From Bordetella genomosp. 10 (GTDB lineage: Bacteria; Pseudomonadota; Gammaproteobacteria; Burkholderiales; Burkholderiaceae_B), in the NCBI RefSeq assembly GCF_002261225.1, contig NZ_NEVM01000005.1, positions 2,418,001-2,482,000 on the forward strand: a stretch of DNA of 64,000 nt. The letters run 5' to 3'. The stretch's first letter is position 1, and each line of letters opens with the position of its first letter. A program made the position numbers and the translations under genes. Below the pieces are notes generated by a model, which was not told where the DNA came from, did no database searches, and worked only from the letters and a program-made list of their open reading frames with translations. Positions 52,160 to 62,654 of the stretch are shown one piece after another.

Positions 52160-54085
52160 TTACGAGGATTTTCTGACCCGCAAATACCATTCGCAGAGCA
52201 GCCTCACCTGTTTCTCGGTATAGCCCTTTTCGACCATCCGCTCGACGAAACTCTGGTGCTTGCTCTTGTCCTCGGCCGAGGCCTTGGCGTTGAAGGAAAT
52301 GACGGGCAGCAGGTCTTCGGTGTTCGAGAACATCTTCTTCTCGATCACCTCGCGCAGCTTTTCGTAGCTGGTCCATGCCGGGTTGCGGCCCCCATTGTTG
52401 GCGCGCGCCCGCAGCACGAAGTTCACGATCTCGTTGCGGAAGTCCTTGGGGTTGGCGATGCCCGCCGGTTTCTCGATTTTCTCGAGTTCGTCGTTCAACG
52501 CCGAGCGGTCGAAGCTTTCGCCGGTTTCCGGATCCCGGAATTCCTCGTCCTGGATCCAGCAATCCGCGAAGGTGACGTAACGGTCGAAGATATTCTGGCC
52601 ATACTCCGAATACGACTCCAGATAGGCGGTCTGGATTTCCTTGCCGATGAACTCCGCGTAGCGCGGCGCCAGGTAACCCTTGATGAACTCCAGGTAGCGC
52701 CGCCGCGTGTCTTCCGGAAAATCCTCGCGGGCGATGCGCTGCTCCAGCACGTACATCAGGTGCACCGGGTTGGCCGCCACTTCGGTCTGGTCGTAGTTGA
52801 AGACACTGGAAAGAATCTTGTACGCGAAGCGCGTCGAGACCCCGTTCATGCCTTCGTCGGTGCCGGCGTAGTCCTTGTATTCCTGCAGCGACTTGGCCTT
52901 GGGATCGACGTCCTTCAGCGTTTCGCCGTCGTAGACCCGCATCTTGGAATAGATATTCGAGTTCTCCGGCTCCTTCAGGCGGGTCAGCACGGAGAACTGC
53001 GCCATCATGTCCAGCGTGCCGGGCGCGCAGGGCGCCTCGCTCAGCGAACTGTTGCGCAGCAGCTTGTCATAGATGCAGACCTCCTCGGAAACCTGGAGGC
53101 AGTAAGGCACCTTGACGATATAGATACGGTCGAGGAAGGCCTCGTTGTGCTTGTTGTTGCGGAAGGTCTGCCACTCCGACTCGTTCGAGTGGGCCAGGAT
53201 GCTGCCGTTGAACGGAATCGCCGAAAACCCCTCGGTGCCCTTGAAGTTGCCTTCCTGCGTCGCCGTCAGCAACGGGTGCAGCATCTTGATGGGCGCCTTG
53301 AACATTTCGACGAATTCGAGCAAGCCCTGGTTGGCCAGGCACAGCCCGCCGGAATAGCTGTAGGCGTCCGGGTCGTCCTGCGAGTAGCGGTCCAGCTTGC
53401 GGATGTCGACCTTGCCGACCAGCGAGGAAATGTCCTGGTTGTTTTCGTCGCCGGGTTCGGTCTTGGCGATCGCCACCTGGCGCAGCACCGACGGATTCAG
53501 GCGCACCACGCGGAATTGCGAGATGTCCCCGTCATATTCCTTCAGGCGCTTGACCGCCCACGGCGACATGATGCCGCTGAGATAGCGGCGCGGAATGCCG
53601 TAATCGTCTTCCAGTTGCTGGCCGAAACGGTCCGGATTGAAAAGCCCGAGCGGCGTTTCGTTGACGGGAGACCCCTTCAGCGCATAGATCGGATAGCTCT
53701 CCATCAGCACTTTCAGGCGTTCCGCGATGGACGACTTGCCGCCGCCGACGGGTCCCAGCAGGTAGAGGATCTGCTTGCGTTCCTCCAGGCCCTGCGCGGC
53801 ATGCTTGAAGAAGGCCACGATCTGGCTGATCACGTCCTCCATGCCAAAGAATTCCTTGAAGGCCGGATAGCGCCGGATGATGCGATTTGCGAACAGCCGG
53901 GACAACCGGGGATCGTTTCGGGTATCGATGATCTCCGGTTCTCCGATCGCTGCCAGCATCCGCTCGGCGGGGCTGGCGTACGCCATCGGATCGCGCTTCG
54001 CCAGATCGAGGTATTCCTCAAGGGTCAGCTCCGCTTCCTGATCCCTGGCGTACTGCGACTTGAAGCCTTCTACGATATTCAGCAT
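52160..54085 (-). CDS. prkA: PrkA family serine protein kinase
   Basis: A 641-residue protein. The AAA-like N-terminal half has a Walker A-type loop LLGPVGGGKSS near residue 105, and the C-terminal half is the PrkA kinase-like domain. ATG 54085 follows GGAGGTG at a good distance. PrkA was described as a serine kinase in Bacillus and has since been linked to AAA+ protease activity; the sequence alone cannot decide between these. First gene of the prkA-yeaH-spoVR operon. Confidence 0.93.
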   Translation of the reverse strand: MLNIVEGFKSQYARDQEAELTLEEYLDLAKRDPMAYASPAERMLAAIGEPEIIDTRNDPRLSRLFANRIIRRYPAFKEFFGMEDVISQIVAFFKHAAQGLEERKQILYLLGPVGGGKSSIAERLKVLMESYPIYALKGSPVNETPLGLFNPDRFGQQLEDDYGIPRRYLSGIMSPWAVKRLKEYDGDISQFRVVRLNPSVLRQVAIAKTEPGDENNQDISSLVGKVDIRKLDRYSQDDPDAYSYSGGLCLANQGLLEFVEMFKAPIKMLHPLLTATQEGNFKGTEGFSAIPFNGSILAHSNESEWQTFRNNKHNEAFLDRIYIVKVPYCLQVSEEVCIYDKLLRNSSLSEAPCAPGTLDMMAQFSVLTRLKEPENSNIYSKMRVYDGETLKDVDPKAKSLQEYKDYAGTDEGMNGVSTRFAYKILSSVFNYDQTEVAANPVHLMYVLEQRIAREDFPEDTRRRYLEFIKGYLAPRYAEFIGKEIQTAYLESYSEYGQNIFDRYVTFADCWIQDEEFRDPETGESFDRSALNDELEKIEKPAGIANPKDFRNEIVNFVLRARANNGGRNPAWTSYEKLREVIEKKMFSNTEDLLPVISFNAKASAEDKSKHQSFVERMVEKGYTEKQVRLLCEWYLRVRKSS

Positions 54086-54393
54086 CGTGACACCTCCGAC
54101 TACGTCGTGCAAAAAGGTCTACTGCGCTCCCGTGACTTCATTGTGTCCCTGTGTGTGCAGCCTCGCTAGAGGTAATCACCATAAGTTCATACATGGCTTG
54201 GCGATGTTGCGTTCGACACACACACTGCATGACGGTCCGCGGCTATATGGTTTAGTCCGGCGGCAAACAGCGCAAGTTCCGCAAAAGCGGGACAGGGGAA
54301 GCGAGCATTGAAATAAATGATCTCGATATAAGACATATGCCCCTCGCGCCGGAAAAAACCCACAAAACCGCGGCCGTTCTTTTCCTTTGGAAA
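54086..54393. other. Intergenic region of about 310 bp holding the prkA promoter
   Basis: No gene is evident between prkA and the 3' end of the riboflavin synthase gene, which lies on the same strand. The promoter of prkA must be here, but I could not identify a convincing sigma-70, RpoS or sigma-54 site by eye. No flavin riboswitch-like element is visible. Confidence 0.4.
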
Positions 54394-55041
54394 CTAGGCG
54401 CCGCGCCGGGCGTCAACCGCGCCCGGGGCGCTCAGCATCCGCTCGACATAGCGGGCGATCGTGTCGATTTCCAGATTGACTTTGTCGCCTGCCTTTACGT
54501 TACGCAACGTAGTCACCTCTTGGGTATGGGGAATAACGTTAATCCTTATGTCAGAGCCCTTTTTATCCGGCATATCCGCCACATGATTAACGGTCAGGCT
54601 GATGCCATTAACCGAAACAGAGCCCTTATAGGCCAGATATTTCGCAATATCTGGCGGCACGCGGATGATAAGTTCCCTCGATTCACCGACCTTTTCGTAG
54701 CTTTCCACCGTGCCCAGGCCATCCACGTGGCCGGAAACCAGGTGTCCGCCGATCGCGTCGCCGATGCGCAGGGCCTTTTCCAGATTCACTTCGCCCGGCT
54801 TTTCCAATCCCACGGTCAGCTTGAGGCTTTCGCGCGAAACGTCGACCTCGAATTCGCGTCCCTGCACGGCCACCACGGTCATGCAGGCGCCCTGGATGGC
54901 GATCGAATCGCCCAAGCGCACATCGCTCAGGTCCAGTCCGCCCGCGTCGACGGAAAGGCGCAAACCCGCGCCGCCGTCATTGGATTCAAAGGGCTGGACG
55001 CGCACGATGCGTCCCACGGTCGCCACGATGCCGGTAAACAT
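54394..55041 (-). CDS. ribE: Riboflavin synthase (alpha chain)
   Basis: A 215-residue trimeric enzyme that converts two 6,7-dimethyl-8-ribityllumazine molecules into riboflavin. Two lumazine-binding repeats are visible: MFTGIVATVGRI ... ACMTVVAVQGREFEVDVS and GHLVSGHVDGLGTVES ... GISLTVNHVADMPDK. ATG 55041 gives the canonical MFTGI start; a GTG four codons earlier is less likely because AGGAG would be too close. It follows ribD on the same strand. Confidence 0.93.
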   Translation of the reverse strand: MFTGIVATVGRIVRVQPFESNDGGAGLRLSVDAGGLDLSDVRLGDSIAIQGACMTVVAVQGREFEVDVSRESLKLTVGLEKPGEVNLEKALRIGDAIGGHLVSGHVDGLGTVESYEKVGESRELIIRVPPDIAKYLAYKGSVSVNGISLTVNHVADMPDKKGSDIRINVIPHTQEVTTLRNVKAGDKVNLEIDTIARYVERMLSAPGAVDARRGA

Positions 55042-55189
55042 GAATGCATTCACTCCTGGTAAATTTCCCTGTCACCGGGGCGGCCATTCCGTTGCCGGAT
55101 GCTGGTTTCGCAAGCAAGCCCTGCGCCTGCGCGGCCTCGCCGCCGAAAACTAGGGGTAAACAATAGGGCGGCGCTTGCGCGCGCCGCCT

Positions 55190-56320
55190 TCAAAAGGCGG
55201 CAGCAGCGGTCATCAACTGCTGCCAACGCTCCACATAACGGCCGTGCAGGCGAACGTCGCCCCCCAGCCGCGCCACGTCGATGAACTCGAAACGACGCGC
55301 TTCCTTCAGATTCTCCAGCACTGGCAGCCCGACCATGCCGGCCGCGTCGCCCAGCAGCATGGGAGCGATGTAGGCCAGCACCTCGTCCACGCAATCGGCG
55401 GCCAGCAAGGCGCCGCTCAAGCCGGCGCCCGCCTCGACGTGCACTTCATTGACCTGCTGCCCGGCCATCCAGCGCATCATCGCCGCCAGGTCGACGCGTC
55501 CCGCGGCCGCCGGCAGGCGGATCACCCGGGCGTTGCGGCGCGCCAGCCGCTCGGCCTTGTCCTGGTCGTCGCTGACCGTGAACACCCACACTTCGCTACC
55601 GTCGAGCAGGCGCGCGGTTTCCGGCAGGCGCAACTGGCTATCCACCACCGCCTTGCGGGGCTGCCGCGGCAGGTCGATGGCCCGCACGGTCAGTTGGGGA
55701 TCGTCCTTGAGCACCGTGCCCATGCCGGTCAGGACGACGTCGGCCCGCGCGCGCCACACATGCCCGTCGGCGCGCGCTTCCGCGCCCGTTATCCATTGCG
55801 ACATACCGTTGTGCAGGGCGCTGCGGCCGTCCAGGGACGCCGCCAGCTTGAGCCAGGTCCAGGGCGTGCCGCGGCTCATGCGCGCCGCGAAACCGGCGTT
55901 CAGGGCCAAGGCCTCTTCCTGGCAGACGCCCGCGGTGACGGCGATGCCGGCTTCGCGCAGGCGCGCCAGCCCGGCGCCGCCCACCAGCGGATTGGGATCG
56001 CCCATGGCGACCACCACGCGCGCCGGCGCCGCCGCCACCACCGCGTCCGCGCAGGGCGGCGTGCGGCCGTAATGGCTGCACGGTTCCAGGGTGACGTAAA
56101 AGGTCGCGCCGGCCGTCGATTCGCCGCGCCGGGCCGCGTCGCGCAAGGCGCAGACCTCGGCGTGCGGGCCGCCGGGCGGCTGCGTCGCGCCCTCGCCGAT
56201 CACGCGGCCGTCGCGGACGATCACGCACCCCACCCGGGGGTTGGGCGCGGTCGTGTGGATGACGGTTCGGGCGAGCGCCAGCGCGTGGCGCATCCAGTGC
56301 AGGTCGGCTTCGGTAGTCAC
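55190..56320 (-). CDS. ribD: Bifunctional riboflavin deaminase/reductase RibD
   Basis: A 376-residue protein. The N-terminal cytidine-deaminase-like domain carries the zinc site GGPHAEVCAL and PCSHYGRTPPC. The C-terminal domain is the HTP reductase (KLAASLDGRSALHNGMSQWITG and VHVEAGAGLSGALL). It catalyses the second and third steps of riboflavin biosynthesis. GTG 56320 gives the usual TTEADLHWMRHAL start; ATG 56371 would add 17 residues. Confidence 0.92.
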   Translation of the reverse strand: MTTEADLHWMRHALALARTVIHTTAPNPRVGCVIVRDGRVIGEGATQPPGGPHAEVCALRDAARRGESTAGATFYVTLEPCSHYGRTPPCADAVVAAAPARVVVAMGDPNPLVGGAGLARLREAGIAVTAGVCQEEALALNAGFAARMSRGTPWTWLKLAASLDGRSALHNGMSQWITGAEARADGHVWRARADVVLTGMGTVLKDDPQLTVRAIDLPRQPRKAVVDSQLRLPETARLLDGSEVWVFTVSDDQDKAERLARRNARVIRLPAAAGRVDLAAMMRWMAGQQVNEVHVEAGAGLSGALLAADCVDEVLAYIAPMLLGDAAGMVGLPVLENLKEARRFEFIDVARLGGDVRLHGRYVERWQQLMTAAAAF

Positions 56321-56355
56321 GTCTCGATTGTATGCCCGGGCTTGCCTTCGCGCTG

Positions 56356-56429
56356 TGTCCGAATTGTCCATGGGGACTTCATGGCGATGTCCGATTTGGT
56401 CCTAAACTAGTCCGCGATGGATCTGGTCC
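56356..56429. promoter_or_regulatory. Three GTCC-type repeats in the ribD/cysteine hydrolase intergenic region
   Basis: TGTCCGAATTGTCC (56356-56369), TGTCCGATTTGGTCC (56388-56402) and an AGTCCG ... TGGTCC pair (56409-56429) share GTCC half sites. They lie between divergently oriented genes and upstream of a hydrolase gene that is followed by a GlxA-type regulator gene. They could be its binding sites. Confidence 0.4.
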
Positions 56430-56494
56430 GAGCCCGGCCCCGGAGTCACAATGCGACGCATCCCGGTATTTTCAGCCGGTTTGCGGAGAATCAC

Positions 56495-57058
56495 ATGAAA
56501 CGAGCGGTATTGGTCATTGATGTGCAGGAGTCCTTCCGGTGCCGTCCGTATTGGGACGAAGCCGACTTGCCCGCGTTCCGCCAGGCCGTGCAGACCCTGC
56601 TGGACGAGGCGGCCGCCGCGGGGGTGCCCGCGCTGCGGATTTTTCACCATGAGCCCGCCGCGCCCGAGGACAATCCCTTCTCCCCGCGCTCCGGCTTGGT
56701 GCGCACGCTGGAAGGCATCCGCTACACGCCGGTGGAGACGTTCCACAAAACGGTGCATTCGGCGCTCTATGCCCTGAGCGCCGACGGCACCGCTTTGGAG
56801 CATTGGCTGCGCCAACATGGCATCGAGGAAGTGCTGGTGTGCGGCATCCGCACCGAGCAATGCTGCGAAACGACCACCCGCCATGCGTCGGACGCCGGCT
56901 TCCAGGTGCGATTCGTCGCCGACGCCACCCTGACCTTCCCCATGACCAGCGCCGCCGGCCGCCGCTATACGGCGGCCGACATCCGCGACCGCACCACGCT
57001 GGTCCTCGACGGCCGTTTCGCCCGCATCGTGGAAGCGGCGACGGCCATGGACGACTGA
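56495..57058 (+). CDS. Isochorismatase-family cysteine hydrolase
   Basis: A 187-residue hydrolase. The catalytic triad is visible: Asp in LVIDVQESF (about residue 9), Lys in FHKTVHSAL (about 84), and Cys in GIRTEQCCETTTRHA (about 118). The start is ATG 56495 with GGAG upstream. Family members cleave amides or vinyl ethers; the substrate is unknown. It lies 16 bp before a GlxA-type regulator gene on the same strand, a frequent pairing. Confidence 0.9.
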   Translation: MKRAVLVIDVQESFRCRPYWDEADLPAFRQAVQTLLDEAAAAGVPALRIFHHEPAAPEDNPFSPRSGLVRTLEGIRYTPVETFHKTVHSALYALSADGTALEHWLRQHGIEEVLVCGIRTEQCCETTTRHASDAGFQVRFVADATLTFPMTSAAGRRYTAADIRDRTTLVLDGRFARIVEAATAMDD

Positions 57059-57074
57059 ACCCCGCGACCGGCCC

Positions 57075-58097
57075 ATGTCCGGCGCACGCCTGGAAAACAC
57101 GATGCCTCCCACACCGTCCGCCGCCATGCCGGTCTATTTCGCCCTGCTGCCGCGCACCGTCCTGCTGGACGTGGCCGGCCCCGCCGAAGTATTCCGCGTC
57201 GCCAACAAATACGCGCCCGGCGCCTTCGACCTGCACTTCTGCGGGCCCGCCGCGGGCATGGAGAGCGGCCTGCCGGGCCTGCGTTTGGCCGGCCTGGAGC
57301 CCCTGCCGGAACGGCTGCCGGCGCATGCCCTGGCGGTGGTGGCGGGCACGGTGGGCGCCGACGTCGCGTGGCAGGAGGCCGAGACGCACCGGCTGGTGGA
57401 ATGGCTGGCGCAGCGCCATGCCGAAGACGGCTTTCGCCTGATGACGGTCTGCTGGGGCGCGCTGCTGGCCGCGGCCGCCGGTTTGCTCCGCCAGCGCGCC
57501 TGTACCAGCCACCACTCCTGCCTGGACATGCTGACGCGCATCGATCCGGACGCGCGCGTGCTGGACAACCGGATCTTCGTGGAGGACGGACGGGTGATGA
57601 CCAGCGCCGGCTATACCGCCGGCATCGACCTGGCCCTGCACGTGACGGCCGGCCTGTGCGGCCCCAGGGTCGCCAGCGCGGTCGCGCGCGAGATGGTGGT
57701 GTACCTGCGCCGCGCCGGCGACGACCCCGCGGTGTCGCCGTGGCTGGAGCACCGCAATCACCTGCATCCGGTCGTGCACCGCATCCAGGACGCCATCGTG
57801 CAGGATCCCGCCGCGCCGTGGACGGCCGAAGCGATGGCACGGCGCGCCCACACCAGCAGCCGCCACCTGGCGCGGCTGTTCGCCCGTCACGCGGGCTGCT
57901 CGCCGCTGGACTACCTGCACCGCATCCGCGTGGCGATGGCGCGAGAACTGGTGCGGGAAAGCGATCTGAGCCTGGAAAACGTCGCCGAACGCAGCGGTTT
58001 CGGCTCGGTGCACCACATGCGCCGGGTCTGGCGCAAATTCGAGGCCATGCCGCCCGGCGCCTGGCGCGGCGCGCTCGGCGACGCATCGCCGGGCTGA
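57075..58097 (+). CDS. GlxA-family AraC-type transcriptional regulator
   Basis: A 340-residue regulator. The N-terminal DJ-1/PfpI-like amidase-fold domain (FALLPRTVLLDVAGPAEVF; LMTVCWGALLAAAAGLL with the nucleophile-like Cys) is followed by a C-terminal AraC helix-turn-helix pair (about residues 235-330, HTSSRHLARLFARHAGCSPL and NVAERSGFGSVHHMRR). Such proteins usually regulate the adjacent hydrolase gene. An alternative start lies at ATG 57102. Confidence 0.92.
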   Translation: MSGARLENTMPPTPSAAMPVYFALLPRTVLLDVAGPAEVFRVANKYAPGAFDLHFCGPAAGMESGLPGLRLAGLEPLPERLPAHALAVVAGTVGADVAWQEAETHRLVEWLAQRHAEDGFRLMTVCWGALLAAAAGLLRQRACTSHHSCLDMLTRIDPDARVLDNRIFVEDGRVMTSAGYTAGIDLALHVTAGLCGPRVASAVAREMVVYLRRAGDDPAVSPWLEHRNHLHPVVHRIQDAIVQDPAAPWTAEAMARRAHTSSRHLARLFARHAGCSPLDYLHRIRVAMARELVRESDLSLENVAERSGFGSVHHMRRVWRKFEAMPPGAWRGALGDASPG

Positions 58098-58191
58098 TCC
58101 GGGCTGTGATCCGCTGATTCAGACTGATCCGCCGATCAGGACGATCCGGCGTGGTGAAGCCTGGCCTCGGGGCCGGGCGGTCCGGGCAGCG

Positions 58192-58671
58192 CTATTCCTT
58201 GCGCAACTTGCCCGACAGCAAGGGCCCCTGCATCTCGCGTATGGCTTCGATGAACTCGCCGATGTCCTCGAAGCTGCGGTAAACCGAGGCGAAGCGCACG
58301 TAGGCCACCTTGTCGAGCTTCTTGAGCTCGTTCATGACCAGCTCGCCGACGTAGGCCGACGGCACTTCCCGCTTGCCGCTCGCCAGCAGGGTCTCCTCGA
58401 TGCGCGCCACCGCGGCGTCGACGTCCTCGGTGCTGACCGGACGCTTGCGCAAGGCCAGCGACAGGCTGCCGCGCAGCTTGCCCGGCTCGAAATCGCTGCG
58501 GCTGCCGTTGCGCTTCACAATCGACGGCATGGCCAGCTCGACCCGCTCGTAAGTCGTGAAACGCTTGTCACAGGCCTGGCAACGGCGACGCCGGCGTATG
58601 GTGTCGCCCTCTTCCGACACCCGGCTATCGACGACCTGGGTGTCCGCGTGACCGCAAAATGGACATCGCAC
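58192..58671 (-). CDS. nrdR: Transcriptional repressor NrdR
   Basis: A 159-residue zinc-ribbon plus ATP-cone regulator of ribonucleotide reductase genes. The zinc ribbon is visible ([17 protein letters not shown] ... [13 protein letters not shown]), and the ATP-cone domain follows ([30 protein letters not shown], in parts). It lies 121 bp downstream of glyA on the same strand, the usual betaproteobacterial order. NrdR binds NrdR boxes in response to nucleotide levels. Confidence 0.95.
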   Translation of the reverse strand: MRCPFCGHADTQVVDSRVSEEGDTIRRRRRCQACDKRFTTYERVELAMPSIVKRNGSRSDFEPGKLRGSLSLALRKRPVSTEDVDAAVARIEETLLASGKREVPSAYVGELVMNELKKLDKVAYVRFASVYRSFEDIGEFIEAIREMQGPLLSGKLRKE

Positions 58672-58792
58672 TTGCCTGCCCCCTCAGTGGCGAAACGATC
58701 AGGCGGATCGGCATTCCCCGCCCAGGCGCCAGGCGCACGGGACGAAAACCCGCGCCTGGATGTCTGGCGCCATGGCCGGAGCTTACCTTACA

Positions 58793-60037
58793 TCAGCCGT
58801 AGACCGGCAGGCGCGAGGTCAGGGCGTCCACGCGGGTGCGCACCGCGGCGATGTTCGCTTCGTCGCGCGGGTTGTCCAGCACGTCGGCGATGAGGTTGGC
58901 GGTGAGTTCGGTCTCCGCTTCCTTGAAGCCGCGGGTGGTGATCGCCGGCGTGCCCAGGCGGATGCCGCTGGTGACGAAGGGCTTTTCCGGATCGTTGGGG
59001 ATGGCGTTCTTGTTGACCGTGATGTGCGCCTGGCCCAGCACCGCTTCGGCTTCCTTGCCGGTGATGCCCTTGGCGCGCAGGTCGACCAGCATGACGTGGC
59101 TTTCGGTGCGGCCGGACACGATGCGCAGGCCGCGCTTGACCAGGGTTTCCGCCAGCACCTTGGCGTTCTTCACCACCTGCTGCGCGTAGTCCTTGAAATC
59201 CGGCTGCAGGGCTTCCTTGAACGCCACGGCCTTGGCGGCGATGACGTGCATCAGGGGGCCGCCCTGGATGCCCGGGAAGATCGAGGAATTGATGGCCTTT
59301 TCGAACTCGGCCTTCATCATGATGACGCCGCCGCGCGGGCCGCGCAGCGACTTGTGCGTGGTCGAGGTGACGAAATCGGCGTGCGGCACCGGGTTGGGGT
59401 ACGCGCCGCCGGCCACCAGGCCGGCGTAGTGGGCGATGTCCACCATGAACAGCGCGCCGTTGTCGCGGGCGATGCGGCCCATGCGTTCGAAATCGATGTG
59501 CAGCGCATAGGCGGACGCGCCCGCCACGATCAGCTTGGGCTTGTGCTCCTTGGCCAGCGCCTCGACCTTGGCGTAGTCCAGGACTTCGTTGGCGTCCAGG
59601 CCGTAGGGCAGGAAGTTGTAGAGCTTGCCGGAAGCGTTCACGGATGCGCCGTGGGTCAGGTGGCCGCCTTCGGCCAGGCTCATGCCCAGGACGGTGTCGC
59701 CCGGCTTCAGGACCGCCATGTAGACGCCCTGGTTGGCCTGCGAGCCCGAGTTCGGCTGCACGTTGGCGGCTTCGGCGCCGAACAGTTGCTTCAGGCGGTC
59801 GATGGCAAGTTGTTCCGCGACGTCGACGAATTCGCAACCGCCGTAGTACCGCTTGCCGGGATAGCCTTCCGCATACTTGTTGGTCAGTTGCGTGCCCTGC
59901 GCTTCCATGACGGCGGGGCTGGCGTAGTTTTCGGAAGCGATCAGTTCGATGTGCTGTTCCTGGCGCACATTTTCTTTCTGGATAACGGCCCAGAGATCGG
60001 GATCGACCTGGGAGATCGTACGGGAGCGGTCAAACAT
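58793..60037 (-). CDS. glyA: Serine hydroxymethyltransferase
   Basis: A 414-residue PLP enzyme that interconverts serine and glycine with transfer of the one-carbon unit to tetrahydrofolate. The PLP lysine is in [15 protein letters not shown] (about residue 228), and the N-terminal [31 protein letters not shown] is diagnostic, shown here in two parts. A purine or glycine riboswitch is not evident upstream. It precedes nrdR. Confidence 0.96.
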   Translation of the reverse strand: MFDRSRTISQVDPDLWAVIQKENVRQEQHIELIASENYASPAVMEAQGTQLTNKYAEGYPGKRYYGGCEFVDVAEQLAIDRLKQLFGAEAANVQPNSGSQANQGVYMAVLKPGDTVLGMSLAEGGHLTHGASVNASGKLYNFLPYGLDANEVLDYAKVEALAKEHKPKLIVAGASAYALHIDFERMGRIARDNGALFMVDIAHYAGLVAGGAYPNPVPHADFVTSTTHKSLRGPRGGVIMMKAEFEKAINSSIFPGIQGGPLMHVIAAKAVAFKEALQPDFKDYAQQVVKNAKVLAETLVKRGLRIVSGRTESHVMLVDLRAKGITGKEAEAVLGQAHITVNKNAIPNDPEKPFVTSGIRLGTPAITTRGFKEAETELTANLIADVLDNPRDEANIAAVRTRVDALTSRLPVYG

Positions 60038-60419
60038 GGGAAGTCCTGAAAGGAAGGTCTGGATATCGGGGAAAACCAGGGTCAGGCGCTAGTTTACAGC
60101 GCAGCCCACCGCCGACGCCTCCCCGGCGTGCTCCCGTTGTCACGCGCCAAGCCGGAAAACGAACGAAAACGGGGCGAAAACGGACAGAAAAGCGCAAAAA
60201 AGCGGCAAAGCGGGGGCAGAGGGGAAAAACTGCTCAAGGGAGCATGAAAATATTTCACGCAGATGGCGGCCGCGCCTCAGCCCGCACCGGCATGAAAACG
60301 GCGGGCAAGCCCGCCGTGGAATGGATCGCCCCATTGAACCGGTTCCTGAGATCGACCATGAGGTCGGCCCCGTTATAAGGCCGGCCCTCCGGAACGCCAG
60401 GGCGCCCCGGTGGCCTCGC
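60038..60419. other. Intergenic region of about 380 bp upstream of glyA
   Basis: No gene is evident. It contains A-rich, poorly structured sequence around 60150-60230 and a strong hairpin CGGCGGGC/GCCCGCCG around 60299-60316 without a T-run. The glyA promoter should be here, read on the minus strand, as should the 3' end of the YbhB-like gene transcript. Confidence 0.45.
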
Positions 60420-61073
60420 TCAAGCCGACGTCGTGCCGATCTGCTTGGGCGCCAGGTCCGGATTGAGGGTGTAGGTGCCCGTCAGCGAAGCCTGCGCCAG
60501 CACCTTGCCCTTGATGGCGGCCAGCACGTCGGCGCCCGTGAAGGCGCCTTCCAGTTCCAGCTTGGGCACGCTCAGCGCATACAAGGTGAAAACGTAGTGA
60601 TGCGGGATCGAGTCGTTCCACGGGGGGCACGGCCCGTCGTAGCCGAAATAATCGCCGCTCATGTCATGGTCCGAGGCAAACCAGTCGGTATAGCTGTTCA
60701 CGCCCTGGCGGGCGCCCTGCGGGGCCAGCGGGCCGCCCTTGCCGCGCGGCGTGATGCCATTGGAAAAGGCGCCTTCCTCGATTTCCCGGGTTTCCGGGGC
60801 CAGGTCGATCAGCACCCAGTGGTAGAAATCCACCCGGGGCAAATCCGCCGGCACCAGGCGGCCTTCCTGGTTGACGTCGTCAGGCTTGCTGGGCACGTCC
60901 GGATCGTGGCAAATCATCACGAACGAGGCGGTGCCGTCGGGCACGTCGTCCCACGAAAACTGGGGATTGCAGTTGTCGGCCAGCGCAACGTGGGATTGCG
61001 CGTCGATGCGGCCGAACGCATAGCGTTCGGAAAGAGCCTCGTTATCGGAAAAAGACAAGCTCGCAAGCTTCAT
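60420..61073 (-). CDS. YbhB/YbcL family protein (PEBP/RKIP-like)
   Basis: A 217-residue phosphatidylethanolamine-binding-protein-like protein. The signature DGTASFVMICHDPDVPSKPDD and the HHYVFTLYALSVPKLEL segment are visible, along with the FYHWVLIDLAP block. The family's cellular role in bacteria is not settled. No signal peptide is present, so it acts in the cytoplasm. It lies between glyA and tyrS, in the same direction as both. Confidence 0.9.
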   Translation of the reverse strand: MKLASLSFSDNEALSERYAFGRIDAQSHVALADNCNPQFSWDDVPDGTASFVMICHDPDVPSKPDDVNQEGRLVPADLPRVDFYHWVLIDLAPETREIEEGAFSNGITPRGKGGPLAPQGARQGVNSYTDWFASDHDMSGDYFGYDGPCPPWNDSIPHHYVFTLYALSVPKLELEGAFTGADVLAAIKGKVLAQASLTGTYTLNPDLAPKQIGTTSA

Positions 61074-61230
61074 GGCGTGCCTCCTTGTTGCGTCGCACAG
61101 ACCTAAGCGTATCTGTTTTGAATTGACTTGCGTAGTTCCAAATCGAGGTCTTTCGGCGGCGGCCCGGACGCCCGCGCCGCGGCAATCCCCAAAAGCCCAT
61201 CGGCCGGGCCGGCCGAAGTCCCCAGCCGGG

Positions 61231-62472
61231 CTACCCGGCCAAGGTTACACGGGCAAATTTGCGCTTGCCCACCTGGATGACATACTCGCCGGCGGACAAT
61301 TGCAACGATTTGTCTTCCACCTTGTCGCCGTTGACCCGCACGCCGCCCTGCTCGACGTTGCGCTGGGCTTCGGCGCCGGAGGCGCACAGCCCCGCCTCGC
61401 GCAAGACCTTGAGGATGCCCAGCGGCGCGCCGCCCACCTTGACCTCGGGCATGTCGTCCGGCAAGGCGCCGTCGCGGAAGCGCGCCTCGAAGCCGGCCAG
61501 CGCGTCCACCGCGGCCTGCTGGCCATGGAAGCGCGCGACGATTTCCTGGGCCAGCGCGACCTTGGCGTCGCGCGGGTTGCGGCCGCCGTCGATCTCCGCC
61601 TTCAAGGCGGCGATGTCCTCCAGCGTGCGGAAGGACAGGAGTTCGAAATAGCGCCACATCAGGGTGTCGGAGATCGACATCAGCTTGCCGAACATCGATT
61701 CCGGCGTGTCGGAAATGCCGATGTAGTTGCCCTTGGACTTGGACATCTTCTCGACGCCGTCGGTGCCCACCAGCAGCGGCATGGTCAGGATGCACTGCTG
61801 CTCCTGGCCGTATTCCTTCTGCAGCTCGCGCCCCACCAGCAGATTGAACTTCTGGTCGGTGCCGCCCAGCTCCAGGTCGGACTTCAGGGCCACCGAGTCG
61901 TACCCCTGCATCAAGGGGTAGAGGAATTCATGCACCGCGATGGGCACGCCCGACTTGAAGCGCTTGGTGAAGTCGTCGCGCTCCATCATGCGCGCCACCG
62001 TGTAGCGCGAGGCGAGCTGGATGATGCCGCGCGCGCCCAGGGGGTCGCACCATTCGGAGTTGTAGCGGATTTCGGTGCGCGCCGGATCCAGCACCAGGCT
62101 GGCCTGGGCGTAGTAGGTCTTGGCGTTGGCCTCGATCTGCTCGCGCGTCAGCGGCGGACGGGTGTTGTTGCGGCCGCTGGGGTCGCCGATCATCGACGTG
62201 AAGTCGCCGATCAGGAAGATGACGTTGTGGCCCAGGTCCTGCAACTGGCGCATCTTGTTCAGCACCACCGTGTGTCCCAGGTGGATGTCGGGCGCCGTCG
62301 GATCCAGGCCGAGCTTGATGCGCAGCGGCACGCCGGTGGCGCGGCTGCGCGCCAGCTTGCGCACGAACTCGGACTCGACCAGTAATTCATCGCAACCACG
62401 TTTTGCGACGCGCAGGTCGGCCTCGACCTCGGGAGTGATGGGAGCTTCTGGGTGGGACATAGTCAGGGACAA
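61231..62472 (-). CDS. tyrS: Tyrosyl-tRNA synthetase
   Basis: A 413-residue class I synthetase. The HIGH-type motif HLGH is at residues 64-67, KMSKSKGN is near 247, and the C-terminal S4-like RNA-binding domain (about residues 340-413) has the expected [21 protein letters not shown] start, in parts. This is the longer TyrZ-like or TyrS2-type form with a short insertion after the fold. It is divergent from an M23 peptidase gene, an arrangement common in Burkholderiales. Confidence 0.95.
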   Translation of the reverse strand: MSLTMSHPEAPITPEVEADLRVAKRGCDELLVESEFVRKLARSRATGVPLRIKLGLDPTAPDIHLGHTVVLNKMRQLQDLGHNVIFLIGDFTSMIGDPSGRNNTRPPLTREQIEANAKTYYAQASLVLDPARTEIRYNSEWCDPLGARGIIQLASRYTVARMMERDDFTKRFKSGVPIAVHEFLYPLMQGYDSVALKSDLELGGTDQKFNLLVGRELQKEYGQEQQCILTMPLLVGTDGVEKMSKSKGNYIGISDTPESMFGKLMSISDTLMWRYFELLSFRTLEDIAALKAEIDGGRNPRDAKVALAQEIVARFHGQQAAVDALAGFEARFRDGALPDDMPEVKVGGAPLGILKVLREAGLCASGAEAQRNVEQGGVRVNGDKVEDKSLQLSAGEYVIQVGKRKFARVTLAG

Positions 62473-62654
62473 CCTTGCGGAACCGGGACGGAAAAATCGG
62501 CCTGCCGCCGGGCGCCGGCGGGAGACGATTTCAGCACTTTAATGGATGGAGAAGTCTGGAAATTGGTCGAAAATTCTAGCCGAATGGGCTAGGATAGCGC
62601 CCTAATCATACGCAACTGTCATACAGGGGTTCCGTCCCCGAGGTTTTTTCTCCA

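Noticed and set aside
54086..55189. FMN riboswitch in front of the riboflavin genes
   Set aside because: No RFN-type conserved segments were visible upstream of ribD or ribE.
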